Of a DNA stretch of 32,983 bases, positions 9,901 through 17,409 are shown piece by piece; position 1 is the stretch's first letter; each line of letters begins with the position of its first letter. The notes below the pieces were generated by a model, which had not been told where the DNA came from, ran no database searches, and saw only the letters and a program-made list of their open reading frames with translations. Source of the stretch: Galactobacter sp. (GTDB taxonomy: Bacteria; Actinomycetota; Actinomycetes; Actinomycetales; Micrococcaceae); the NCBI RefSeq assembly GCF_022712295.1, contig NZ_JALAGT010000019.1, forward strand, positions 1 through 32,983, given 5' to 3'. The translations under genes and the position numbers were made by a program.

Positions 9901-10487
9901 TCCGCGATGACCAGCCCATCGGAAGAGGAAACTTCGCGTTCGAACTCGCCTTCGATCCGGAGGAATTCGCTGCTCACTTCGGCCCAGATACCGTCCTGCT
10001 GCTGAGGATGCACATGTTGTCCCGGCTGCGAACACCGATTCCGAGAGAGCTCGCCGGCCGGATCATCAATGTGTCAAGGTACCCCGAGATCCAGGATCTC
10101 TACTCCGCCGCAGACGTCCTGGTGACTGACTATTCATCCGTGTTCTTCGACTATTCGATCCTGAAGCGCCCCATGGTGTTCTTCGCACCGGATCTCGAGA
10201 ACTACCGCGAGGAACTGCGCGGCTTCTACCTGGATTATGAATCGACGGTGCCCGGCGAGGTCGTGACCACGCAGGAAGGGTTGTTCTCCGCCCTGGACCG
10301 TGCGCTCGTCACCGCCGACGCCGGAGACGACCCGCGGGTGAGCGAGTTCTCGAGTCAGTTCAATCCCCATGCGGACGGACACAGCGCGGAACGGGTGGTG
10401 GATCGCTTCCTTCAACCCAGGAAGTGGTCAAACCTATTGGCCGGTCCCAAGTCGCTCCTGCACAGGATGACCCGGCGAGTGCGCTGA
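6906..10487 (+). CDS. tagF: Tandem-domain CDP-glycerol glycerophosphotransferase (TagF/TagB-like)
   Basis: This 1193-residue enzyme is predicted to move glycerol phosphate from CDP-glycerol onto a membrane-linked teichoic acid chain at the inner membrane face. Two CDP-glycerol glycerophosphotransferase domains are seen. The first (about 385-770) has LQHGVIGMK near 511 and TDYSSVAWDF near 668. The second (about 790-1180) has ETWHGTPLKK near 900 and TDYSSVFFDY near 1073. Both keep the His and D-x-S-S elements of the family. The first 370 residues look like repeated beta-rich modules with an acidic Asp/Glu/Ser linker at about 105-142. The frame is open from 6864, but ATG 6906 follows GAAGGA by four bases. 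B. subtilis TagF is about 745 residues with one such domain, so this is a duplicated or TagB-TagF-like fused form. Its donor and acceptor are inferred from family and from tagD nearby. Confidence 0.85.
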   Translation: MSQTVPVETELRPRRQLRPRKLDISAKGTHLDISAGWDEKLSPVALWLRFGQHHWVPLEAEISGENGTWHFNVDLESAPSQAVAKSSVSPLGLTTEAQPPRSSKSADADDSAGDKPADEDDSVEDADSPVSVEDQEEDAVALLPVWPTDLATGSWIGRATLYVECDDLIPEDTGVVDQEKSPSSLPEGHGLFLLGRAHETHLAGALSFDTASPVTVYCGRRGFITLWFNAALTPHQAVVVHSLRMHGSHMRMIGELRHRHARATDAWLELTERGTETVHSARVALGPNDVQWQRDHYGHDRRTFEAEFDFAETLREDLPADMLVDARIRTEFDGAAPGELASRVGRTRFKARQMTNEGSYVRGDEALKIIPYYTVKAKNTSFRLERFSAAALAELAAISRKPLVSYGKRSQRPVWLIGEQPLKAQDSGAVLFRYLRNAHPEIDAYYVLDAASPDRAEIQDLDHIVDYRSAEHIRLAATAEALVGTHHPDYLLPTRSEKFQRVVRATKVFLQHGVIGMKWLNTLYGRKVPSFSTDLFMVSSEREKQLVVRDLGYDPDMVKPTGLPRFDQLFDGTVQADPHKLLIMPTWRPWLQTDDGFQASQYFEAWRDLLSSDRLRALAEEQDLDIMFLLHPNMSTYKRHFEDLGATVAIQGEVNIQQMLREAGTLITDYSSVAWDFSFLHKPVVFYQFDSKRMFRGSRPHADLAKELPGPIVRDLDGVLDALDAIAAADFTMDEHYIHRADRFIADRDTLHSERVFQAIRDTPRPALPTRPQAVGELENMLFRRFRKSKYYHPLMRTMYKVVSKFPADHDLIVFEAGLGRQLNDSPKAIYDELVRRGDPRRKVWSYNRRMVFDEPTSEAVLRLSPRYFWTIARAGAFVTNQNPQFYITRGPGRTFVETWHGTPLKKMARDIEVVHGRSEGYIDRVTLAAKQWSVLISPNHHTTAALRSAYGYEGPAVDIGSPRNDALVLQDHAEVRARILDEYDIPSDAKVILYAPTFRDDQPIGRGNFAFELAFDPEEFAAHFGPDTVLLLRMHMLSRLRTPIPRELAGRIINVSRYPEIQDLYSAADVLVTDYSSVFFDYSILKRPMVFFAPDLENYREELRGFYLDYESTVPGEVVTTQEGLFSALDRALVTADAGDDPRVSEFSSQFNPHADGHSAERVVDRFLQPRKWSNLLAGPKSLLHRMTRRVR

Positions 10488-10490
10488 CAA

Positions 10491-10521
10491 GTCGGGGGCG
10501 GGCACAGAGCCCGCCCCCGAC
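10491..10521. terminator. Perfect 13-bp stem hairpin between convergent tagF and tagD
   Basis: GTCGGGGGCGGGC (10491-10503) and its exact complement (10509-10521) are separated by the 5-base loop ACAGA. The hairpin starts 4 bp after the tagF stop and lies 13 bp past the end of convergent tagD, so it probably serves both strands. No long T-run follows, as is common in high-GC actinobacteria. Confidence 0.85.
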
Positions 10522-10534
10522 CTGAAGTGAAGCC

Positions 10535-10996
10535 TCAGCTCAGTTCCTTCACGATCTGGTCTATGACGTCCAGCGCACCCTTGAGTGCGTCCACCTTGGT
10601 GGAATCGAAGTTGGACAACACGCGCTTCAACTCCGTGGTGGAGATGCCGTCGGTGCGCGGCAAGTAGTACACCTCGACCTTGTCCTCGAGGTCGTCGAAC
10701 TTGCCCTTCCAGTCCTCACCGATGCCGAAAACGTCGACGTCATACTTGTCCACGTCGGTACGCTTCTGTTCCCAGTTCTCCTCCGGGATGACCAGGTCCA
10801 CGTACTTGATGGCCCGCACGATCTCTGCGCGCTGCTCGAACGGGATGATCGGCTTCTTGCCCTTCACTGCATTGAACTCATCCGTGGACACGGCCACGAT
10901 CAACCGGTCGCCTTTTTCCCTCAACCGCTTGAGGATATTGAGGTGTCCGATGTGGAACATATCGAAGGTGCCGTAAGTGATCACGGTCTTGGTCAT
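10535..10996 (-). CDS. tagD: Glycerol-3-phosphate cytidylyltransferase TagD
   Basis: TagD makes CDP-glycerol from CTP and sn-glycerol-3-phosphate, the activated unit for poly(glycerol phosphate) teichoic acid. The 153-residue protein begins TKTVITYGTFDMFHIGHLNI, with the HIGH nucleotide-binding motif at about residues 15-18. It has the RTDGISTTELK motif typical of this family (RTxGISTT) and ends in a roughly 25-residue extension beyond the B. subtilis length (129). It converges on tagF across a strong terminator and diverges from the pyruvyltransferase-fusion gene. Its product would feed the neighbouring TagF-like enzyme. Confidence 0.93.
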   Translation of the reverse strand: MTKTVITYGTFDMFHIGHLNILKRLREKGDRLIVAVSTDEFNAVKGKKPIIPFEQRAEIVRAIKYVDLVIPEENWEQKRTDVDKYDVDVFGIGEDWKGKFDDLEDKVEVYYLPRTDGISTTELKRVLSNFDSTKVDALKGALDVIDQIVKELS

Positions 10997-11138
10997 GCTG
11001 GCTCCTGTTCGTCGTCGACTGCGCCTTCGTGAAGTTTAGCGGCCGACCGCCGTGACTCCTCGCAGCGCGGTCAACGATCCAACGGCTCCGCGACGGTAGA
11101 GTGAAGCCAAACTTTCCGTCTCTCCACAGGAGCTTCGT
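10997..11138. promoter_or_regulatory. Divergent intergenic region of tagD and the pyruvyltransferase gene
   Basis: This 142-bp gap must hold both promoters. Candidate -10 elements are TAAACT on the minus strand (11038-11033) for tagD and TAGAGT on plus (11097-11102) for the rightward genes. Neither has a convincing -35 at 16-18 bp. AGGAG lies six bases before the rightward ATG. No inverted repeat was noticed. Confidence 0.35.
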
Positions 11139-13643
11139 ATGCCTGCAGGTCCGTCGCAACCACTCCCCAAACGCCTTGCCCGGCGCGTGGCGGCGAAAGT
11201 ACTGCCGACAGTGGAACGCGCAGCGGGTCGCCGTTCTACCGGCACCCCGTCCAAGTCGGGCTCACCTGTCGCTGCCGTTTCAGCTCCTTCAAAGGTTGCA
11301 TCAACCTTTCAGAACGATCCGGAGACTGTGGCCCGCGCTGCAGCAGTAGAGACAGTCATCCGGGGCGGTTCTTCCGCCGAAGGCTGGATCAGCGCGGCGC
11401 AGGCACTACTCAAGACCAAGAAGATGCAGGAAGCCGTCTCCCTGGGTCTTTCCCTGCGTGATCGAAGCGGGCAAAGCGACGAAGGCAATCTGGTCCTTGG
11501 GCTGGTTCAGGCTCAGCACTCCAACCCTGGAATCGCTTGGGCTACTCTCAAGGCCCTGCCGGATTCACTCACCGACCTCATCGCCGATGTTTTCTATCGA
11601 GTTGGTTTCGAATCCAATCCCCAAGAAGCCACTGAGGTGCTGAACGAGCGCCTCAAGAACCAGGGCCACACGGCTTGGAAGTCCGCCTACCTGCTGCGAA
11701 TCTCTCGAGACGCCGCCAGCACGGGCGCGGAAGCTCAAGCCACACAATTGCTTGACGAGATCGATAGCCGTCCAGCCTCGACCATCACCAAAGCCGTACG
11801 TGCCGGCACGGACCGCGAGCGTAGTTGGCTACCCGGCGGATCGTTCCGCAAACCCATCAAGACCAGCGATCAGGCCATCAATTTCGGGTTGCTGAGTTAC
11901 CAGCAGCCCAACACTGTCTCACGCAACATCGGTGACTCGATTCAGACGATCGCAGCCATGGGAAACCTCGTCCGGCACAGCGGCTTCACGTACACGGGTG
12001 ATACCGAACTCACCAAGTTCGTCGCGGAAGCCAAGTCCCGTCTGAAGGCGGACGGCGTCGTCGATTCGCCCGAACGGAGCATCAATCTGATTGACCTGTA
12101 CCGGGACGGAAACGTCTATCAGGATCTGCCTGAACCCACATGGGCCATCATGTACGGCTGGTACATGCATGCAACATATGCCGGCGGTTACAACCTGCCG
12201 TTCCACCCGAACCTGCATCCGATCCCGATCTCGATGTACTTCCGGTATCCGGAGATGCTGACCCCGGAAGCCATCGACTACCTACGCGAGATCGGACCGA
12301 TTGGCTGCCGCGATTGGCAGTCTGTTGCCCTCTTGACCGCGGTCGGTGTCCCGGCGTTCTTCTCAGGCTGTATCACGACCACGGTCGATACTCTGTTCGC
12401 AACCGAAGGTCCAGACAAGCGCGACAAGGCTTTGTTCGTCGACTCCCCGAAGACCGGTCCCGGAGAATTCCGGATCCAGGAAGTCGATGACATGAAGGAA
12501 ATGACCAACCTGGAGAATCTCCGTGAGGCCCGCCGCTGGGTCACTGGATACGCCGACGAATACGCCAAGGTCACGACATCCCGACTTCACAGCTACTTGC
12601 CTTCACGCTCCGTTGGATCCACGGTCACGTTCCTACCGAAGAATCCGTCCGACAACCGCTTCGGCGGTTTGATCGATCTCACGGATGACGGGCTGGAGGT
12701 CATGCGGACCAAGATCCGCGAGAAGATCTCGGCGATGCTGCAGCTCATTGCCCAGGGCCAGTCCCCGCATGAAGTGCGAGCCGCCTGGCGTGAACTGGTT
12801 GCTCCCGATGTCGAGTCTGCACGTGAGCGACTCACATCGTGCGGTAGCTTCCACCGGAATCTCGCCACATCGCATACGCCGTCCAGCCCCGAACAGGACC
12901 AGATCCTTGACGTGGTCATCGATGCTCGCGACGCCGAGGTCAAGGGACTCAAGCCCCTCGTCTCCTCGCTGGTGGAGCACTCAAGCCGTCCGCTTAGACT
13001 GCTGGTGGCCGCATCCAAGGTTTCTGGTGCAACACGCAAGGCCGTGACCACTGCTGCAGGCAACCACATTGTCGAATGGATCGACACTGCGGCGGCGAAC
13101 TACTCCGCCGGACACGATGGTTTGGTCCTGACGGCCATGGACCGAGCAACCGGTAAGGCCGTGGTTCTCCCGGCCGCTGCACACATTCACACCGACGTCG
13201 CCTCTTTGGTCGAAGCACTCGGCGACGCGCCTCTGGCCGCCGCAGCCGACCCGCGCAAGAATTGTCACAGCGGGCTGACTCTGATCAGGCGACTGGCCTC
13301 GGGTTTCAAGGCCGAGCACTCCCGTGCACTCGAATTCACGTTCAAGGCCACCAACGGCCTCGAACGCGATTTCATCGCCCTCGACACTGGCGTGATGGCC
13401 TTCGATGCCGATGCACTTCGGGCGGCAGGAACACTTGCGGACGTCGACTCCTTGGCCCAGTTGAAGCAGGCGTCACTGGAAGACGCCTTCAATGTCATTC
13501 TTGGCCCCGTAGCTCGAGTGCTGACTCCCGAATGGAACGCTCAACCGCGCTACATTTCCCCGGCCGAGCCTCACATCACATCGTGGCGACGTGGTGCAAA
13601 GCCCTGGTCCTCCGTCTACGTGTCCGGTCCTGCGGCTTCCTGA
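11139..13643 (+). CDS. Polysaccharide pyruvyl transferase fused to a GT8-like domain
   Basis: This 834-residue protein shows three regions. Residues about 60-230 are helical and repeat-like, with short alternating helices resembling TPRs, though this is uncertain. Residues about 235-500 match polysaccharide pyruvyl transferases (CsaB/WcaK type): NIGDSIQTI near 262, GCRDWQS near 389, FFSGCITTTVDTLF near 407 and SRLHSYLP near 481. Residues about 588-834 resemble a GT8-like glycosyltransferase: LDVVIDARD at the start, DTGVMAFD near 749-756 and a terminal HITSWRRGAKPW. Where GT8 enzymes carry a DXD metal site, the sequence reads VVLPAAAHIHTD (675-686), so this domain may be inactive or use another mechanism. 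Role inferred: adding pyruvate ketals and perhaps sugar to teichoic acid. It is followed after 9 bp by the GT4 gene, which suggests one operon. Confidence 0.75.
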   Translation: MPAGPSQPLPKRLARRVAAKVLPTVERAAGRRSTGTPSKSGSPVAAVSAPSKVASTFQNDPETVARAAAVETVIRGGSSAEGWISAAQALLKTKKMQEAVSLGLSLRDRSGQSDEGNLVLGLVQAQHSNPGIAWATLKALPDSLTDLIADVFYRVGFESNPQEATEVLNERLKNQGHTAWKSAYLLRISRDAASTGAEAQATQLLDEIDSRPASTITKAVRAGTDRERSWLPGGSFRKPIKTSDQAINFGLLSYQQPNTVSRNIGDSIQTIAAMGNLVRHSGFTYTGDTELTKFVAEAKSRLKADGVVDSPERSINLIDLYRDGNVYQDLPEPTWAIMYGWYMHATYAGGYNLPFHPNLHPIPISMYFRYPEMLTPEAIDYLREIGPIGCRDWQSVALLTAVGVPAFFSGCITTTVDTLFATEGPDKRDKALFVDSPKTGPGEFRIQEVDDMKEMTNLENLREARRWVTGYADEYAKVTTSRLHSYLPSRSVGSTVTFLPKNPSDNRFGGLIDLTDDGLEVMRTKIREKISAMLQLIAQGQSPHEVRAAWRELVAPDVESARERLTSCGSFHRNLATSHTPSSPEQDQILDVVIDARDAEVKGLKPLVSSLVEHSSRPLRLLVAASKVSGATRKAVTTAAGNHIVEWIDTAAANYSAGHDGLVLTAMDRATGKAVVLPAAAHIHTDVASLVEALGDAPLAAAADPRKNCHSGLTLIRRLASGFKAEHSRALEFTFKATNGLERDFIALDTGVMAFDADALRAAGTLADVDSLAQLKQASLEDAFNVILGPVARVLTPEWNAQPRYISPAEPHITSWRRGAKPWSSVYVSGPAAS

Positions 13644-13652
13644 GGTACCCCT

Positions 13653-15464
13653 ATGCCACATCTGTCCAGTCCGCCAAAGGGAGACATTGTCAGTGTCTTC
13701 TGGGGCATCGAACCCAACTATGGAGGCATGACCAAGATCATGCTTGCCCGTACGTCCATGCTGGCCACAGCGTGGAAACGTCGGTGCCGCTTGTTCTTGC
13801 TCAGCCCCGCAGAGTCTCTGGACGTCTTCAAGGACAGACTGTCCGCCGGCGGCCATTTGACCTCTGAGGCGGAGATCCGTAGTCCCTGGGAAGACGTCAT
13901 TACGTGGACGGACCGCGCCTTGAGGAGTCTCGTCGGCGACCATCTGCAGGATCCTCGTTCGGTGGAGGACACTCTGGAATTCGGCGGCGATCGAGTAGCC
14001 GAACGTTTCAATGCCAAGGGTAAAGCACTCCAGACGGATCATTTCCGATCCGATGGAACCGTTGCGGCTTCCTACCGTAGGGATATGAAGGTTCGGGGGG
14101 AACTTGGCGGAGCACGGCTGACGCTGTTCGATCGGCGTGGGCGCGTCAGCGGCGAATGGAGGTCAGCAACTTCTTTCTACTATTCGTGGCTCGATGAGGT
14201 GATCGGGCGACGTCCCACCTACCTTTTCAGTGACTCCCACTTTGCGGGCGGCCTCCTGGGAAAATACCGCAACCCGAGTGCGACCACCATTCAGACCATC
14301 CACTCGCCGCATCTGCAACGCAGATCTGATCCATTGGGTCCGCTGACCAAGAACAAGATCGGGTTGTTCAAGGACCTGGACGGTTTTGACCTCGTTGCGA
14401 CTCTCACGCAGCGCCACCTCGATGACCTGACGGCAGCTGGAATCGCAGGACCCAACGTGTCGGTGGTGCCGAATCCTCAAGCACCGATGGAGCATCTCGC
14501 TCCGAACCAGCACGAACGAGCCAGAGGTATCACCATGGCTCGACTCGACAAGGTCAAGAGACTCGAACACGCCATTCGTGCTGTTGCTGCGACAACCTCG
14601 GAAGCAACTTTGGACATCTATGGGCGCGGTCCCGAAGAAGACTTCTTGCAAGGGGTCATCGATGAACTCGGCGTCGGCGACCGGGTCAGACTCCGCGGTT
14701 TCGACAAGAACGCGAGTCACCAGCTCAAGACGGCCGGATTCAGCTTGCTCACGAGCTCTGCCGAGGGTCAGCCTCTCGCCATTCTCGAAAGCATGGCGGT
14801 AGGTTGCCCACCGGTGGCATACGACATGCGCTATGGGCCTTCAGACATGATCCAGAATCGCGTCAACGGGTACTTGGTACCGGAGCGCGACGTCGAAGCT
14901 GTGGCGGAGGCCATCGACGAGCTGATTCGTATGGACACCGACCAATACGCCGCCATGTCCACAGCAGCCGTCGCCCGAGCTTCGGATTATTCGCCCGAGA
15001 CGGTGACGAACCGTTGGGCCGATGCCCTCACTGATGCTCAATCACGCCGTTCCAAAGAGAACCCCGCTACGGTCGCTGCGAACCTCAATTCACTGCAGGT
15101 CGACAACGAGAGAGTTGTCTTCACCATCGAGGTGCTTCTTCCACCCGGGGAATTCGAGCGAGTGACAGCGATGGCACTGACCTGGATGGCTCGTAAGCAA
15201 CCGATCTACGGTCGCGTTTTCGCTGAACCTCAGATGACGCCTCGTGGGCTCATGTTCGCTGCCGAGGTTGCCTCGAAACGCCTTTTCGAGGCTTCGGAGG
15301 ACTTCACCGACTTCTACCTGGATGTTTGGGTCGACGGGCGCCGCAACCGCAACCGTCTGGCTGCACCTACGGATGTCAGTACCTTGCCCATCGTCGTGGG
15401 AGACCTCGAAGCCTATCCCACCAAATACGGCAGTCTGAGTCTGCGCCCCCTTCGCGGCGAATGA
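13653..15464 (+). CDS. TagE/TarM-like GT4 glycosyltransferase
   Basis: This 603-residue enzyme is probably a cytoplasmic glycosyltransferase that adds sugar, perhaps glucose or GlcNAc, to poly(glycerol phosphate). The N-terminus has YGGMTKIMLARTSML, the GGxTK arrangement typical of TagE and TarM. The Rossmann-like half at about 285-455 holds MARLDKVKRLEHAI, DIYGRGPEE and the EX7E retaining-GT motif in EGQPLAILE (Glu371 and Glu379). It ends with about 110 residues of beta-rich sequence, not part of the GT4 fold, that resembles the N-terminal modules of the adjacent TagF-like protein. The ATG is 9 bp after the previous stop, and GAGG overlaps that stop. The donor sugar cannot be read from sequence. 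Confidence 0.82.
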   Translation: MPHLSSPPKGDIVSVFWGIEPNYGGMTKIMLARTSMLATAWKRRCRLFLLSPAESLDVFKDRLSAGGHLTSEAEIRSPWEDVITWTDRALRSLVGDHLQDPRSVEDTLEFGGDRVAERFNAKGKALQTDHFRSDGTVAASYRRDMKVRGELGGARLTLFDRRGRVSGEWRSATSFYYSWLDEVIGRRPTYLFSDSHFAGGLLGKYRNPSATTIQTIHSPHLQRRSDPLGPLTKNKIGLFKDLDGFDLVATLTQRHLDDLTAAGIAGPNVSVVPNPQAPMEHLAPNQHERARGITMARLDKVKRLEHAIRAVAATTSEATLDIYGRGPEEDFLQGVIDELGVGDRVRLRGFDKNASHQLKTAGFSLLTSSAEGQPLAILESMAVGCPPVAYDMRYGPSDMIQNRVNGYLVPERDVEAVAEAIDELIRMDTDQYAAMSTAAVARASDYSPETVTNRWADALTDAQSRRSKENPATVAANLNSLQVDNERVVFTIEVLLPPGEFERVTAMALTWMARKQPIYGRVFAEPQMTPRGLMFAAEVASKRLFEASEDFTDFYLDVWVDGRRNRNRLAAPTDVSTLPIVVGDLEAYPTKYGSLSLRPLRGE

Positions 15465-15475
15465 AGTAAGCGGCA

Positions 15476-15517
15476 GCACGGCGGGCCCTGGTCCATGAGG
15501 ATCAGGGCCCGCCGTGC
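15476..15517. terminator. Perfect 15-bp stem hairpin between the convergent GT4 gene and tagH
   Basis: GCACGGCGGGCCCTG (15476-15490) pairs perfectly with 15503-15517 across a 12-base loop. It begins 11 bp after the GT4 stop and lies 34 bp beyond the tagH stop, so it is placed to terminate both transcripts. Confidence 0.85.
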
Positions 15518-15551
15518 TTCACAGACCTGTTTGCGTCACCGCGGTCCCGGA

Positions 15552-16472
15552 CTAGTCCGTGGTCGGGTCCGCGGCCCTCTTTTCAGCTGCCGCCTTCTTG
15601 GCGGCCTCCGCCTTGCGCTTCCTTGCTGCAGCTAGCTTTCGCTTCTTGGCAGCGGCAGCCTTCTGCTCCGCCGTGAGGTTGCTTGCGCTGCGGGAGGCCT
15701 CGTACGCCTTGATGACCTCGTCCGGGGTCCCGTCCATCTTCTGGACGCCCTTCTCGATCCAAATGGCACGCGTACACGTGGAGCGAATGGAACGCATGGA
15801 GTGCGACACCAGAAAAACCGTACCGGCGTTCTCACGGATCTCCCGGATCTTGGCTTCGCTCCGCTTGCGGAAGCGGGCATCACCCACGGCAAGGGCCTCG
15901 TCCACGATCAGGATGTCGTGCTGCTTCGAGGCGGCGATCGCGAACTTCAGGCGGGCCGACATGCCAGAGGAGTAGGTCTTCATCGGGAAATCGATGAAGT
16001 CCTGCAATTCGGCGAACTCGATGATCTGCGGCCGCAGCTCCTCGATCTCGGCCCGGTTGAAACCGAGCGCCAGGCATCCCAGAGTGATGTTGTCGTTGCC
16101 AGAGAGCGCCGGGATGAGCGCAGCACCCACGCCGAGCAGATTGGGCCGGCTCGAGGCCCACACAGCGCCTTCTGACGCTGGAGTGAGACCGGTGATGGTG
16201 CGCAACAGGGTCGACTTGCCGGACCCGTTGGACCCGATGACGCCGATGGACTCGTTCTTGTATGCGGTGAAGCTGATGCCCTTCAACGCATGGACTTCCT
16301 TCAGGCCCTTGCTGGCGCGCGTGAACAGGCCCTTGCTGGCGGCTCCACCGGCCGCCCGTCCGGAGGAGAATACCTTGTACTTCACGTGCAGGTTGTCCAC
16401 CACGACCACCGGTTCCTTGGCCGCTGGGTTCAGGCCGAGTTCGGGAGAGTCGTTGTCAGTTGTCTCGGCCAT
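15552..16472 (-). CDS. tagH: Teichoic acid ABC exporter, ATPase subunit TagH
   Basis: TagH is the ATPase of the two-part exporter that flips teichoic acid across the membrane. The 306-residue protein has Walker A GSNGSGKST (80-88), the signature SSGMS (168-172), Walker B ILIVDEA (187-193) and the H-loop histidine in SHSM (about 224). This is the TagH/Wzt-type nucleotide-binding arrangement. After the ATPase fold comes an Ala/Lys-rich tail (about 271-301) full of AAKKRK-like repeats, not part of the catalytic domain. The frame is open upstream to 16601, but ATG 16472 lies inside the end of tagG (17-bp overlap), so the two are translationally coupled. Confidence 0.9.
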   Translation of the reverse strand: MAETTDNDSPELGLNPAAKEPVVVVDNLHVKYKVFSSGRAAGGAASKGLFTRASKGLKEVHALKGISFTAYKNESIGVIGSNGSGKSTLLRTITGLTPASEGAVWASSRPNLLGVGAALIPALSGNDNITLGCLALGFNRAEIEELRPQIIEFAELQDFIDFPMKTYSSGMSARLKFAIAASKQHDILIVDEALAVGDARFRKRSEAKIREIRENAGTVFLVSHSMRSIRSTCTRAIWIEKGVQKMDGTPDEVIKAYEASRSASNLTAEQKAAAAKKRKLAAARKRKAEAAKKAAAEKRAADPTTD

Positions 16473-17304
16473 AACGCTCCTCAGCCTGCCAGAAGAAGAA
16501 GAATCCACCAATGAGCAGGACCACGGACCACGCGGAGAGCCCGATCCAGTGCATGGGGTCGAAGGTCCTTTCGTCCAGGATTGCTCCGCGCGCGATCTCA
16601 AGGACCTGGTAAATGGGGTGGAAGTCGTAGACCGTGACCAACCACGGCCAGGACTTGAAGAGGTTGTCCACGGAGAAGAGCACGCCGGAGGTGAAGAAGA
16701 AGAACCGCGTGACCAACGGAATCAGCTGCGTCAGATCGTGGAAATGCACCGTCAGACGGGCACAGATCATCGCGATACCCATGCTCAGCAGAGTCAGTAG
16801 TCCCACGATCGGCACGATGTAGAACCATGACCATTTGGGTGTCTGCCCCAGGATGAGCACGTAGATGAACATCACGACGATCATGGGCGCCAGGGTGAGC
16901 AACTGCTGGATGATCACGGAGACCGGCAGCGTCAGCCGTGGAAAGTTCAGCGATTGAACCAGTGCCCGGTTGCCGATGATGGATTTGGCTCCATTGGCCA
17001 TGGAGTGGGAGAAGAACTCGAAGAGGAACACGCCGACCACCACGTAGGCGGGGAAATCCGGTCCTCTGCGTCCACCCTGCAGGATTCCGAAGATGAACCC
17101 GTACATCAAGGCGTTGATGGTGGGCTTGAGGATTTCCCACAGCATGCCCAGCCGGTTTGCCTGGTTCCGCGCCTTGATCCTCGACTTGGCAAGCGTGTAG
17201 GCGAAATCCCGACGCGCCCACGTCTGCTTGAGATAGGTGATGGGCCCTGGGCGGGCACCAACCCTCTGCAAGCCGTGTTCGGCGGCGTATTCGGCAGCGG
17301 TCAT
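16456..17304 (-). CDS. tagG: Teichoic acid ABC exporter, permease subunit TagG
   Basis: TagG is the membrane part of the exporter and belongs to the ABC-2 permease family. The 282-residue protein has an N-terminal amphipathic segment (RDFAYTLAKSRIKARNQ), NRLGMLWEILKPTINALMYG leading into the first membrane helix, and about six hydrophobic spans in total. HDLTQLIPLVTRFFFFTSGV is a typical ABC-2 segment. It overlaps tagH by 17 bp. The substrate is inferred to be the lipid-linked teichoic acid made by the same locus. Confidence 0.9.
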   Translation of the reverse strand: MTAAEYAAEHGLQRVGARPGPITYLKQTWARRDFAYTLAKSRIKARNQANRLGMLWEILKPTINALMYGFIFGILQGGRRGPDFPAYVVVGVFLFEFFSHSMANGAKSIIGNRALVQSLNFPRLTLPVSVIIQQLLTLAPMIVVMFIYVLILGQTPKWSWFYIVPIVGLLTLLSMGIAMICARLTVHFHDLTQLIPLVTRFFFFTSGVLFSVDNLFKSWPWLVTVYDFHPIYQVLEIARGAILDERTFDPMHWIGLSAWSVVLLIGGFFFFWQAEERYGRDN

Positions 17305-17409
17305 GACCTTGAAGAGATCCTTCGTGAGCGTTCGGCTGCACGCCGGTGGGCGCCGCCTTGGACGAGTCTACAAGCGCGAGTTCTACGTTCAGCGCATTCC
17401 AGGTGTGAC
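17305..17409 (-). promoter_or_regulatory. Intergenic region with a candidate tagGH promoter
   Basis: This 105-bp stretch lies between the LCP gene stop and tagG. On the minus strand TAGACT (17370-17365) is a possible -10, with weak CTGAAC 16 bases upstream. Read-through from the LCP gene is also possible because no hairpin terminator was seen. Confidence 0.35.
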
